NCBI GenBank assembly: GCA_945827785.1
Contig: CALZOR010000007.1
Coordinates: 1 to 49,215, forward strand
DNA length: 49,215 bases
Direction: 5' to 3'
From: an uncultured Bacteroidales bacterium
Lineage (GTDB): Bacteria; Bacteroidota; Bacteroidia; Bacteroidales; UBA932
The notes beneath the pieces were generated by a model that did no database searches, was not told where the DNA came from, and saw only the letters and a program-made list of their open reading frames with translations. How positions within the stretch are numbered: the stretch's first letter is position 1; the number at the start of each line of letters is the position of its first letter. Both the position numbers and the translations under genes were made by a program. Positions 16,009 through 26,249 of this stretch are shown here, piece after piece.

Positions 16009-18885
16009 ATGGCAGAAATAAGAATAAGCAAACTTGCAAAGCAGTTCAGCATCGGAGTACAGACACTTGTTGATTTTCTCAATGAGAAAGGTGCCGGACT
16101 TGGTACTGATCCGAATGCCAAGATTTCGGATGAGTATCTTCCGGCCATCGAGGCTAAATTCGGTGAAGACCTGAAACTTAAGAAAGACGCGGAGAACGTT
16201 GTCATCAAACTCAAGGACATCGTTGAACGCGGTGCGAAAAAGAAAAACGAGCAGGAAGAGGAGGAAGAAATCGTAGAAAAGGAAATCGTAATCAAGACCA
16301 ACGCTCTCAACAGCGAGGCTGCGCCTGCTGTCGAGAAAAAACCGGAACCGGAGCCGGCACCAGCAAAGCCAGCTGCACCGGTTGTGGAAAAACCTGTTGC
16401 TGAGAAGGTTGAAGAAAGCAAGCCTGAAAAGAAGCAGGAAGAAGGTGGTCTGAAGATTCTCGGTAAGATTGACCTCAACAAGCCCGCAAAACCTTCAACA
16501 CCTGAGAAACCGGCAGAAAAACCGGTTGTGGAGCCTGAGCCTGTGAAACAGGAGAGTGCCGAAGCTGAAGCTCCCGCCAAGACCCCGGCGGCTGAAGCAC
16601 CGAAGGAAGAAAAGCCTGCGGCAGCCGTAAAAGAGGAGCCTAAGCCAGAGGTTCATCCTGAGCCACGCGAAATCAAGGTTCAGGTCGAGAAACTCCAGGG
16701 ACCTAAGGTTGTGGACAAGATAGACCTTTCCCAGTTCGACAAGAAAAAGAAGAAAAGGGAGAGAATCGAGAAAGGCGGAAGGGAAAAAGTCGATGTCTCG
16801 AAGGTCGATGCTTCCGGCAATCCAAAGAAGGACAAGAACAAAGGAGGCAAGGACCAGAAATTCTCAGGCAAGGGTGCTGAGCAGCAGGCTTCCGGCAAGA
16901 ACAACAAAAAGAGCCGCCGCGACCGTGGCGGGGAGAAGTTCAAGCCGGCAATGACCGAGGCAGAGGCAGAAGAGATGCAGAAGGAAATCCAGAAGCAGAT
17001 CAAGGAGACCTACGCCCGCATGAATGAAGGCAAGAGCAAGAACAATTTCGGAGCAAAGCACAGAAAGGAGAAGAGGGAGCTTGCATCACAGAGGATGCAG
17101 GAGGAGATGGAGCTCCAGCAGATGGAGCAGAAAGTGCTGAAAGTCACCGAGTTCGTGACCGTGAACGACCTTGCGACCCTTATGAACAACACCCCTGTCA
17201 CCAAGGTTATTGCAGCATGTATGAGTCTTGGCATGATGGTTTCCATCAACCAGAGGCTCGATGCGGAAACCCTCGTGCTCGTTGCTGAGGAGTTCGGATA
17301 CGAAGTGGAATTCGTGACTGCAAACCTCACGGAGGCGATAAACCAGAGCGAGGAGGACGCAGACGACAGACTTGAGTCAAGACCTCCGGTGATTACCGTC
17401 ATGGGTCACGTCGATCATGGTAAGACATCCCTTCTGGACTACATCCGCAAGGCTAATGTGATTGCCGGTGAGGCCGGTGGTATCACCCAGCACATCGGTG
17501 CATACAACGTGGAGCTCTCTGACGGAAGACACATCACCTTCCTCGACACCCCTGGTCACGAGGCCTTCACGGCGATGCGTGCCCGCGGAGCAAAGATGAC
17601 CGACCTTGCAATCATCATCATCGCTGCCGATGACGCAATCATGCCACAGACCATCGAGGCAATCAACCATGCACAGGCTGCAGGCGTTCCTATGGTCTTC
17701 GCTATCAACAAGATAGACAAGCCGGGAGCCAATCCGGACAAAATCCGCGAGCAGCTCGCCAACATGAACATCCTCGTAGAGGACTGGGGCGGAAAATACC
17801 AGTGCCAGGAAATCTCTGCTAAGAAGGGTATCAACGTGGACAAGCTCCTGGAGAAGGTTCTTCTGGAAGCTGACCTGCTTGAACTCAAGGCAAACCCTTA
17901 TCGCAGGGCTTCGGGTGCCGTAATCGAGTCTTCGCTCGACAAGGGCCGCGGATATCTTGCTACCATCCTCGTGCAGAACGGAACGCTTCACGTCGGAGAC
18001 ATCATGCTCAGCGGCTGCTACACCGGACGTGTCAAGGCCATGTTCAACGAGCGTGGACAGAAAGTCGAGGAGGCAGGTCCTTCAACTCCTGTTTCAGTTC
18101 TTGGTCTTAATGGAGCTCCTACTGCCGGCGAGACCTTCAACATCATGGCAGACGAGAAGGAAGCCAAGGATATCGCCAACAAGAGGGAGCAACTCATCCG
18201 CATCCAGGGCATCAAGACCCAGAAGCACATGACTCTCGAAGAGATCGGAAGGCGCATCGCCATCGGAAACTTCAAGGAGCTCAATGTCATCGTCAAGGGA
18301 GACGTGGACGGCTCTGTAGAGGCTCTGTCAGACTCAATCATCAAGCTCTCGACCGAGGAGGTACGCGTGAATGTCATCCACAAGGCCGTGGGTGCGATTT
18401 CCGAGTCGGATATCCTGCTGGCAGCAGCTTCGGATGCCATCATCATCGGATTCCAGGTGCGTCCTATGCCTTCTGCCCGCAAGCTTGCAGAGAAGGAGGA
18501 AATTGAAATCCGCCTATACTCAGTCATCTACGACTGTATCAACGAGCTCAAGAGCGGTATCGAGGGTATGCTTGAGCCTGAGCAGAAAGAGGAGGTTACC
18601 GCGACTGCCGAAGTCATGGAGACATTCAAGATTTCCAAGGTCGGTACAATCGCAGGATGTATCGTCCGCGAAGGCAAGCTTCTCAGGAGTGCCAAGGTGC
18701 GCGTAATCCGTGACGGTATCGTGGTCTATACCGGCGAGCTCGGTTCGCTCAAGAGGTTCAAGGATGATGTCAAGGAAGTCGTTTCCGGAATGGACTGCGG
18801 TCTGAACATCCAGGGCTACAACGACATCAAGGTCGGCGACGTTGTCGAGGCTTACAACATCGTTGAGATCAAGAGAACATTATAA
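16009..18885 (+). CDS. infB: Translation initiation factor IF-2
   Basis: IF-2 is the GTPase that places initiator tRNA on the 30S subunit. The 958-residue protein has an N-terminal IF2_N region ([20 protein letters not shown]), a long low-complexity segment rich in Glu, Lys, Pro and Ala (residues about 80-370), a second IF2_N-like part, then the GTPase domain: G1 GHVDHGKT at 466-473, DTPGHEAF from 513, NKID at 567. Domains II-IV follow to the end, including the C-terminal tRNA-binding EF-Tu-like beta barrel ([19 protein letters not shown]). The start is preceded by GGGGG about 8 bases upstream. It is last in the operon and followed after 21 bp by a strong terminator. Confidence 0.97.
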   Translation: MAEIRISKLAKQFSIGVQTLVDFLNEKGAGLGTDPNAKISDEYLPAIEAKFGEDLKLKKDAENVVIKLKDIVERGAKKKNEQEEEEEIVEKEIVIKTNALNSEAAPAVEKKPEPEPAPAKPAAPVVEKPVAEKVEESKPEKKQEEGGLKILGKIDLNKPAKPSTPEKPAEKPVVEPEPVKQESAEAEAPAKTPAAEAPKEEKPAAAVKEEPKPEVHPEPREIKVQVEKLQGPKVVDKIDLSQFDKKKKKRERIEKGGREKVDVSKVDASGNPKKDKNKGGKDQKFSGKGAEQQASGKNNKKSRRDRGGEKFKPAMTEAEAEEMQKEIQKQIKETYARMNEGKSKNNFGAKHRKEKRELASQRMQEEMELQQMEQKVLKVTEFVTVNDLATLMNNTPVTKVIAACMSLGMMVSINQRLDAETLVLVAEEFGYEVEFVTANLTEAINQSEEDADDRLESRPPVITVMGHVDHGKTSLLDYIRKANVIAGEAGGITQHIGAYNVELSDGRHITFLDTPGHEAFTAMRARGAKMTDLAIIIIAADDAIMPQTIEAINHAQAAGVPMVFAINKIDKPGANPDKIREQLANMNILVEDWGGKYQCQEISAKKGINVDKLLEKVLLEADLLELKANPYRRASGAVIESSLDKGRGYLATILVQNGTLHVGDIMLSGCYTGRVKAMFNERGQKVEEAGPSTPVSVLGLNGAPTAGETFNIMADEKEAKDIANKREQLIRIQGIKTQKHMTLEEIGRRIAIGNFKELNVIVKGDVDGSVEALSDSIIKLSTEEVRVNVIHKAVGAISESDILLAAASDAIIIGFQVRPMPSARKLAEKEEIEIRLYSVIYDCINELKSGIEGMLEPEQKEEVTATAEVMETFKISKVGTIAGCIVREGKLLRSAKVRVIRDGIVVYTGELGSLKRFKDDVKEVVSGMDCGLNIQGYNDIKVGDVVEAYNIVEIKRTL

Positions 18886-18906
18886 TTGAATCTTTGACAG
18901 ATAGAC

Positions 18907-18941
18907 GAGAGCGTGGGAATTTGGTCTCACGCTCTCTTTTT
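18907..18941 (+). terminator. Rho-independent terminator of the rimP-nusA-infB operon
   Basis: GAGAGCGTGGGA (18907-18918), loop ATTTGG, TCTCACGCTCTC (18925-18936), then TTTTT. The stem is 12 bp with one G-U pair. It is 21 bp after the infB stop and is the clearest terminator in the window. Confidence 0.9.
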
Positions 18942-19038
18942 ATATTTGCCGCCGGGCGGCTATTTGACTACGAGTTCGGTGGATTCATGGTTTCTCTTCA
19001 ATGGCTTTCTGCTGGACAAGCATCAGACAGAAAGAGCA

Positions 19039-20250
19039 TCAGACCAGAAGCATCAGGGCGAAGAGGAAGAGTTTGAAGCCTTGGAAATAAAGGCGGGTGC
19101 TGGAGGTCCTGCCTAGCAAGATCTCGGTCTCATCGCCCTTATATATCTGTGAAAGTTCATCTGCGTCGGGGAGTGAACGGGAGGCCCATTTGGAGATAAG
19201 ATAGCCTTCACTGAAATATGTCAAGCCTCCATTGGATCGATTCAGGGAGACAAGGGTCTTGAAATCAGACATATACATGTCCTGATGTAGGACATTCCCC
19301 TGCTCCGGCGTCAGCCCCTCCATTGACTGTTCGATTTCCTGCGGAAGGCCGCTGACAAGCACGAGGGTACGGAAGCCTGATTTGCGCGACACGGCGGCAA
19401 AATCTGCAATCCTGTCCCATCCGGCATCCTGAGGCCGATACACTGACACCACCATGACCTTTCCCGAAGCGGCTGCTTCATCGTGGTACATACCGTCACT
19501 ATCATATATGGATAGCACAACTGAACTTTCTGTGTCACCACCCTCCCTGACTTCTGTACGAGCCTCAACAAATGTCCAGGTGGAATCTGGAAGGTCGTTT
19601 AAAGAGAATATCTCCTGCCTCCCGTCCTTCTCATAGACAAATACCGACTCAAATCTATCTTCATCGAATGAATCTGTCGACTCGGCTGACCGCAGAAGCA
19701 CGCCTGGGGCAAATTCAGTATAATCGACAAGAGGAATGTGCATCCAGGACCATGTAGTGAAGAGAATCAGAGAAAGGGTGACTATGGAAAAAGATACATA
19801 TTTCTTTATCATCGGAACCCCGAGTTCACGAAGCGGCACGAAGGCTCCGACAAGCATCAGGCAAAGAACGATATTCTTTGCAAGACTCTGGATATGAGAC
19901 AGATGCGCAACATTTCCGAAGCATCCGCAGTCCATTTCCGGATTGAAAACGACAAGAACGATTGTCAGAAGCGTAAAGAATCCCTGCATTGCGAACGCAG
20001 CAATGGCAGTAATCTTTCTCCACACTCCTGTCATCAGGGCTGAGCCGAGCACTGCCTCGAAAAGAGCAAGTGCAACGGCAAGCGGCTTGGCGGCAAATGA
20101 CATGAAACCAATATGGAAGAAATCCATATAGGCATCCATCACCAGCGCTGCACCCACCGGGTCAAGCAGCTTGCTGATTCCGGAAAAAACATAGACAGCC
20201 CCTATGATGAATGCAAGCAGGCGCCTCGTACGAAGGGCAAAATACTTCAT
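19039..20250 (-). CDS. DoxX/MauE-like membrane protein (BT_3928-type)
   Basis: A 403-residue protein. The first 145 residues are a four-helix DoxX/MauE-type membrane domain (LLAFIIGAVYVFSGISKLLD, VALALFEAVLGSALMTGV, FTLLTIVLVVF) with the motif DCGCFGN near residue 112, typical of this Bacteroidetes family. A fifth span follows (FSIVTLSLILFTTW), then a soluble region of about 200 residues without a CxxC motif, then a final hydrophobic segment FKLFLFALMLLV. MauE-type domains are linked to electron or disulphide exchange in other systems; here the function is unknown. The start overlaps the tmk stop by four bases (ATGA), so the two are co-translated. Three CTGATGC repeats (minus strand) flank its stop codon. 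Confidence 0.75.
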   Translation of the reverse strand: MKYFALRTRRLLAFIIGAVYVFSGISKLLDPVGAALVMDAYMDFFHIGFMSFAAKPLAVALALFEAVLGSALMTGVWRKITAIAAFAMQGFFTLLTIVLVVFNPEMDCGCFGNVAHLSHIQSLAKNIVLCLMLVGAFVPLRELGVPMIKKYVSFSIVTLSLILFTTWSWMHIPLVDYTEFAPGVLLRSAESTDSFDEDRFESVFVYEKDGRQEIFSLNDLPDSTWTFVEARTEVREGGDTESSVVLSIYDSDGMYHDEAAASGKVMVVSVYRPQDAGWDRIADFAAVSRKSGFRTLVLVSGLPQEIEQSMEGLTPEQGNVLHQDMYMSDFKTLVSLNRSNGGLTYFSEGYLISKWASRSLPDADELSQIYKGDETEILLGRTSSTRLYFQGFKLFLFALMLLV

Positions 20251-20954
20251 ACCAGATTGGTGTTATCATGCAATTTCTCCAGAGCCTCATCCACGACCGC
20301 CTGTATTTTCCTGAATATTGCATCTGGAGGCAGCATCATTCCATATTCGTCCGAGCAGTCTATTCTTATGAATTTAGAATCGGCCTCACACTGTCTCCGG
20401 TACATTTCACGGACTCTTTTCTGGAATGTGATGTCGGCCTCGTGAATGTCCCTTGCACCTTCGAGATAGTCTCTGTCGGCACCTGCCCTCTGGCCTGAGA
20501 GTTTGGACTCCACAAACTCAATCGGAACGTCCAGAAATATGTTCAGGTCCGGTTTCGGAAGGGCGAACTCCCCGTATTCCGTATTGAATATCCAATCACG
20601 GAGGGCTTCAGCCTCAGCGTCATCCTTCAGTTTGGCACATTGATAGGCAATGTTTGAATAGACATAACGGTCCAGCAGGACGGACCCGCCCTCTGCAAGG
20701 GTCTTCTTCATCATCGGAGCTGCTCCGTGCCTGTCCTCGGCAAAAAGAAGGGCTACAAGCTGGGGATGAACCATCTCGTTGTCGCCGAAATCACCTCTGA
20801 GAAAACGGCTTATGAGGTCGCCGTACACCGGGGCATCATAGCGTGGGAAATGTATATATTCAAGAGGTCCGGCTACGGATTCGAGATATTTCCTAAGTCT
20901 TTTAACCTGTGTGGATTTGCCTGAGCCGTCAAGACCTTCGATTACTGTGAGCAT
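20247..20954 (-). CDS. tmk: Thymidylate kinase
   Basis: Phosphorylates dTMP to dTDP. The P-loop is GLDGSGKST at residues 7-15, followed by the TMP-binding IHFPRYDAPVYGDLISRFL and the DRYVYSNIAYQCAK segment (DRYxxSxxAYQ motif) around residue 95. The LID region is GQRAGADRDYLEGARDIHE. At 235 residues it is slightly longer than most bacterial homologues (about 205-215), with the extra part near the LID and C-terminus. It is the first gene of a two-gene leftward unit with the DoxX-like protein and is divergent from folP across 141 bp. Confidence 0.94.
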   Translation of the reverse strand: MLTVIEGLDGSGKSTQVKRLRKYLESVAGPLEYIHFPRYDAPVYGDLISRFLRGDFGDNEMVHPQLVALLFAEDRHGAAPMMKKTLAEGGSVLLDRYVYSNIAYQCAKLKDDAEAEALRDWIFNTEYGEFALPKPDLNIFLDVPIEFVESKLSGQRAGADRDYLEGARDIHEADITFQKRVREMYRRQCEADSKFIRIDCSDEYGMMLPPDAIFRKIQAVVDEALEKLHDNTNLV

Positions 20955-20996
20955 AATTGGTTGGATTTTCTGTTACTGGCGACAACGCCATCTTCG

Positions 20997-21004
20997 CAAA
21001 GTTA
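20997..21004 (-). promoter_or_regulatory. Possible tmk promoter (-7 element)
   Basis: The minus strand reads TAACTTTG, matching TAnnTTTG, 43 bp upstream of the tmk start. No -33 TTG is found at the normal spacing, so the call is tentative. Confidence 0.35.
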
Positions 21005-21048
21005 ATTCTTTTTAGGAATTTGGAAAGCTATTTTTGAATTTTCCTTTG

Positions 21049-21078
21049 TTGACAATTCATAGATTAGGACTATCTTTG
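21049..21078 (+). promoter_or_regulatory. folP promoter
   Basis: TTG at 21049-21051 (preceded by TTTG), a 19-bp spacer, then TATCTTTG at 21071-21078. Both elements fit the Bacteroidetes consensus. Transcription should begin about 10 bases before the folP ATG, giving a nearly leaderless mRNA. Confidence 0.65.
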
Positions 21079-21095
21079 AGAAAAAGTATCTGCAC

Positions 21096-21965
21096 ATGGA
21101 CAGGAACAGGAAAATAGATATAATGGGGATAGTCAACCTGACTGATGATTCCTATTTTGCAGGCAGCAGATGCCTTTGCAGCGATGATTTTGACAGGACG
21201 GTGGAATGTGCCCTGGAGCGCACCGGGAGGCTGATTTCAGAGGGGGCGACCATGATTGACATCGGTGCCTGTTCGACAAGGCCGGGGTCTGTGCCCGTGG
21301 GTGCGGAGGAGGAATGGAGGCGCATCGGGCCTGTGCTTGAGAAGGTCGTCAGGGAGTTTCCGGACATTCCCGTTTCCATCGATACCTGGTGGGCATCGGT
21401 CATAGAGAAGGCATTCGGTGTGGTTGCCGGCATCGTTGGAGAAGATAAGGCCCGGAATACATTGATAGCTAATGACATATCGGCGGGAGAGGATGACCCG
21501 GAAATGCTTCCTGTGGTAGGGCAGCTGGGCATAGGATACATTGCCATGCACAAAAGGGGGAATTCGCTGACTATGCAGAGTTTATGCGATTATGAGGATG
21601 TTACGCGCACGGTCAGCGACTATTTCGAGGAGTTCAGCATGAAAGCGCAGAAGTACGGGCTGAGGTACTGGGTGCTTGACCCGGGCTTCGGATTTGCCAA
21701 GAATATTGACCAGAACTATCAGCTGCTTGCTTATCTCGACAGGATATGTTCAAGGTTTGCTCCGCAGGGAATACGCACCCTGGTCGGAGTGTCACGCAAA
21801 AGCATGATATACAAGCTTTTCGGTATAACGCCGGAAGAATCGCTCGCACAGACGCAGGTACTCCACCTGAAGGCCCTTCAGAACGGCGCCGACATACTCA
21901 GGGTCCATGACGTAGCAGAGGCCTCCCGCACCCTCGCCCTTTACCGGCGACTGGAGTGGCGGTAG
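21096..21965 (+). CDS. folP: Dihydropteroate synthase
   Basis: Condenses p-aminobenzoate with dihydropterin pyrophosphate in folate synthesis; the target of sulfonamides. Motifs in order: MGIVNLTDDSYF near residue 10, MIDIGACSTRPGS near 50, PVSIDTWW near 95, ANDISAG, LDPGFGFAKN near 190, GVSRKSM near 230 and the C-terminal RVHDVAEA. The protein has 289 residues. The last codons (Glu-Trp-Arg-stop) lie within the left inverted repeat of a MITE-like element that begins at 21956, so the present C-terminus appears to have been set by that insertion. The essential RVHDV motif is upstream and intact. In many Bacteroidetes folP is followed by the diadenylate cyclase gene; here it is followed by the repeat cluster and then a convergent gene. 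Confidence 0.94.
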   Translation: MDRNRKIDIMGIVNLTDDSYFAGSRCLCSDDFDRTVECALERTGRLISEGATMIDIGACSTRPGSVPVGAEEEWRRIGPVLEKVVREFPDIPVSIDTWWASVIEKAFGVVAGIVGEDKARNTLIANDISAGEDDPEMLPVVGQLGIGYIAMHKRGNSLTMQSLCDYEDVTRTVSDYFEEFSMKAQKYGLRYWVLDPGFGFAKNIDQNYQLLAYLDRICSRFAPQGIRTLVGVSRKSMIYKLFGITPEESLAQTQVLHLKALQNGADILRVHDVAEASRTLALYRRLEWR

Positions 21966-22092
21966 GGTAAGTTTGGCTTGGTTCCGTCGGAACGAGTTCC
22001 GACTTCATCCCCCCACGACTGCGTCGCGGGACCCCCCGTTCACGAGGCGAGGGCACGGGCGGCCACGCCATCCAAACTTACCCTACCGCCAC
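21956..22092. mobile_element. MITE-like element with 21-bp perfect terminal inverted repeats
   Basis: Arms 21956-21976 and 22072-22092 are exact reverse complements (left arm starts GTGGCGGTAGGG and ends AAGTTTGG). Directly outside both ends is CTGGA (21951-21955 and 22093-22097), a candidate 5-bp target-site duplication. The 95-bp interior is GC-rich and holds a perfect hairpin GTCGGAAC-GA-GTTCCGAC at 21986-22003. There is no transposase ORF, so it would have to be moved in trans. The element begins inside the last codons of folP and supplies its stop codon. Confidence 0.7.
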
Positions 22093-22137
22093 CTGGATGT
22101 TGCAAATAATACCGCCACTTCAGAGCAGGGGAACCTC

Positions 22138-22288
22138 TCGTGCAATTCATCGAGCAGGCGTATCGGCCTCACAGTGGCGTAGAATGGCTTTTCGCCTGCT
22201 CGATGAGGACAAAAAGGCGGCATCGAGCAGGCATATCGGCCATACAGCCCCCTGGAACGCCACTTGCCCTGCTCGATGAATTGCACGA
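22138..22288. repeat. Nested palindrome cluster with 21-bp perfect end arms
   Basis: End arms 22138-22158 and 22268-22288 are exact reverse complements (left arm contains TGCAATTCATCGAGCAGG). Inside, CATCGAGCAGGC occurs at 22148 and again at 22221, and its complement GCCTGCTCGATG at 22194, so four alternating copies of the core exist, counting the right arm. The two forward copies are each followed by TATCGGCC. The 12-13-bp inner arms can pair with either neighbour, allowing alternative folds. No target-site duplication is seen at the ends. Confidence 0.75.
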
Positions 22289-22311
22289 AGGACGATTTGC
22301 ACGAGGGACGA
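22281..22311 (+). repeat. Short tandem repeat, two 15-bp units
   Basis: TTGCACGAAGGACGA at 22281-22295 and TTGCACGAGGGACGA at 22297-22311 differ at one base, with period 16. The first unit overlaps the right arm of the palindrome cluster. Confidence 0.65.
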
Positions 22312-22340
22312 TGCGGAGGACGACACAAGAGAGAAACGAT

Positions 22341-22378
22341 GGGGCTGGCTAAAAAGTTCAAACTTTTTAGCCAGCCCC
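22341..22378. terminator. Perfect 18-bp-stem bidirectional terminator
   Basis: GGGGCTGGCTAAAAAGTT (22341-22358), loop CA, and the exact complement at 22361-22378. The GC base and A/T-rich tip give T-rich tracts on both strands. It lies 15 bp from the stop of the GH97 gene (minus strand) and downstream of folP, so it probably ends both convergent transcripts. Confidence 0.75.
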
Positions 22379-22392
22379 TCTCTACTTATTTG

Positions 22393-24579
<2,187 letters not shown>

Positions 24580-24602
24580 TTATGTTATTATGTTTATGGT
24601 TA

Positions 24603-26051
24603 TTATTTGCAGTATTTGTTGATTGTCTCGGCCTTGACCTTGAAGAAATTGTTGTTTTCTTCGAGCAGCCTGTATTCGCCGTGGTTACCCCATGAGGCCG
24701 GCCTGTCCTCTATCTTCATGTCCTCGCCTGTGTCGTTGCTGATGTACGGGCCAATCTTTTCCTGCCATTTCCTTATCCTGTCCATGCTGACCTTGTAATA
24801 CATCTCACCCGATACCGGATCGACAAGGTCGAGCAGGGCAGATTTATATGTCTGCCGGAAATCCTCGAATTTTAACAGCCTATAAATCAGTAAGTTGTTA
24901 TTATTTCCCCAGTTCAGAGGATCCTGACGGCCGGAGTCCATGTCCATCCCGGAAGTGCCGAGGGTATTGTCGTAGTCATAAGGGATGAAGAAAAATTTGT
25001 AATCGTATTGGTCCTGTGAATTGAAATATATGTAGAAATTGTTTGAATTTTTCCAATAGTCATCCCACATTCCCACGGCGACGTTCACTGCATAGGTCTT
25101 GAGGAGAAGGTCCACATCACATACCTCCTTGATCCATTTGTAGAAACTGTCTTCACCCTTCCCTTTGAGTTTCAGGATGAAATCCTGCAATTGCACAAGG
25201 GCTGCATCATAAAAATCTGTCTGGGTTTTGAGTTCATAGGCCTTGTCCGAGCCGTCGTTTCCGAATTTCCCTGCATCCGTATCGCTTAGGGATGCTCCGT
25301 ATGAACATTTCCACAGGAACCCGTCCTTGGATCCGAATCCTTTTACTCTGGCCTTAAGATAACGGCTGTCTATTATTTCAATCTGGTTATATACTCCGTA
25401 ATATGCCTCCTTTTCATCTCCTTCCACATGAACCCAGAGACGGCAGTAGGTATCGAATGCGGCCGTCCAGACGCCGAAGCGGCGGAAAAGATCATAGCAG
25501 AACACTTCACGTGCATAGGCAGAATCATCCTTGAACCATTTGCAGTAGAGTTTTTTGACTCCATGGATTTCTTGCTGGTCACCTTTCTGGAACTTTGTGA
25601 GATTCAGCTGGAAATGGCAGTGGTGCCAGTCCGGGGCGGCGCTGTCATGCATCTGACCCGTGTTGCCTTCAGGCCTGCGCCGGGAAGTGTTTCCCTTGAG
25701 CCGGAAACCTGCCTCCTTTATGATTTGCTCCTCTGCCCCCTTCACATAACGGACATCACATTTGAAATATTCGGATGTATTCGGGTCCTTGTCAAATTCC
25801 GAGAGCATCTTGTTCCACTGGTCGAGGGGGATGGTCAGATGAATCTCAGGAATATATTCAAAATCAAATACATAACTCAATCCTTCATCCGATATGATTT
25901 CCCCCGCCGGATTATCTTCATCCGGGTTTTCGTCGCCGGGATTGTTCTCGCCAGGGTTTTCCACATCCGGGTTTTCATCTTTCGGGAGAGGCTCCAGATA
26001 ACATCCGGAAAGCAGGGACAGACTCAGAATAGCAAGCAATATTTTTTTCAT
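24603..26051 (-). CDS. CotH kinase family lipoprotein (copy 1)
   Basis: Lipobox LLSGC with Cys17 as anchor, followed by an acidic Pro/Asn-rich linker of tandem NPxxxNPG-type units (residues 25-50), as in surface-exposed lipoproteins. The CotH domain follows: FRLKGNTSRRRPEG near residue 120, VKKLYCKWFKDDSAYAREVF near 170, MWDDYWKNSNNFYIYF near 325 and FFIPYDYDNTLG near 350. B. subtilis CotH is an atypical protein kinase that phosphorylates spore-coat proteins; Bacteroidetes members are secreted and of unknown substrate. The acidic D-Y-D motif is in the position of the metal-binding Asp in CotH. It precedes the GH97 gene in the same operon. A second CotH-type protein is in the locus at 40.5-42.1 kb. 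Confidence 0.85.
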   Translation of the reverse strand: MKKILLAILSLSLLSGCYLEPLPKDENPDVENPGENNPGDENPDEDNPAGEIISDEGLSYVFDFEYIPEIHLTIPLDQWNKMLSEFDKDPNTSEYFKCDVRYVKGAEEQIIKEAGFRLKGNTSRRRPEGNTGQMHDSAAPDWHHCHFQLNLTKFQKGDQQEIHGVKKLYCKWFKDDSAYAREVFCYDLFRRFGVWTAAFDTYCRLWVHVEGDEKEAYYGVYNQIEIIDSRYLKARVKGFGSKDGFLWKCSYGASLSDTDAGKFGNDGSDKAYELKTQTDFYDAALVQLQDFILKLKGKGEDSFYKWIKEVCDVDLLLKTYAVNVAVGMWDDYWKNSNNFYIYFNSQDQYDYKFFFIPYDYDNTLGTSGMDMDSGRQDPLNWGNNNNLLIYRLLKFEDFRQTYKSALLDLVDPVSGEMYYKVSMDRIRKWQEKIGPYISNDTGEDMKIEDRPASWGNHGEYRLLEENNNFFKVKAETINKYCK

Positions 26052-26218
26052 GGCATAGATTTAATTCCTAATCATGTGGTTAATTTAAGTCATGTGCGGG
26101 CCCGAAGTTAATATATTTCCTTGATATTACTGCATTCCGCTTCCGCAAATTGTCAAAAGAAAGTGATGAACGGCCCGCTTTTTCTGACGAAAGTTCACTA
26201 TCGTATCATGATTTTTTC

Positions 26219-26226
26219 TAAATTTG
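26219..26226 (+). promoter_or_regulatory. gltB promoter (-7 element)
   Basis: TAAATTTG is a full match to TAnnTTTG and lies 23 bp before the chosen gltB ATG at 26250. A -33 TTG is not evident. The position excludes the upstream in-frame ATG at 26121 as the normal start. Confidence 0.45.
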
Positions 26227-26249
26227 CCCCCGAACTTAACACGAAAAAT

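Noticed and set aside
15873..16580. 235-codon minus-strand frame over the start of infB
   Set aside because: Its Ser/Gly/Ala/Phe-rich sequence is the complement of the Lys/Glu/Pro-rich IF-2 N-terminal region and the repeat, without a folded domain.
22138..22311. Possible CRISPR array
   Set aside because: The repeated cores alternate in orientation and have irregular spacing. A CRISPR array has direct repeats with even spacers, and no cas genes are present.
21973..22361. Several 60-92-codon frames in the repeat region after folP
   Set aside because: They run through inverted repeats, show no homology and exist on both strands at once. Palindromes often give such frames.
24603..26051. SusE/F-type starch-binding protein as the partner of the GH97 enzyme
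   Set aside because: The RLKGNTSRR, FKDDSAYAREVF and PYDYDNTLG segments identify a CotH-family protein, not a glycan-binding beta-sandwich protein.
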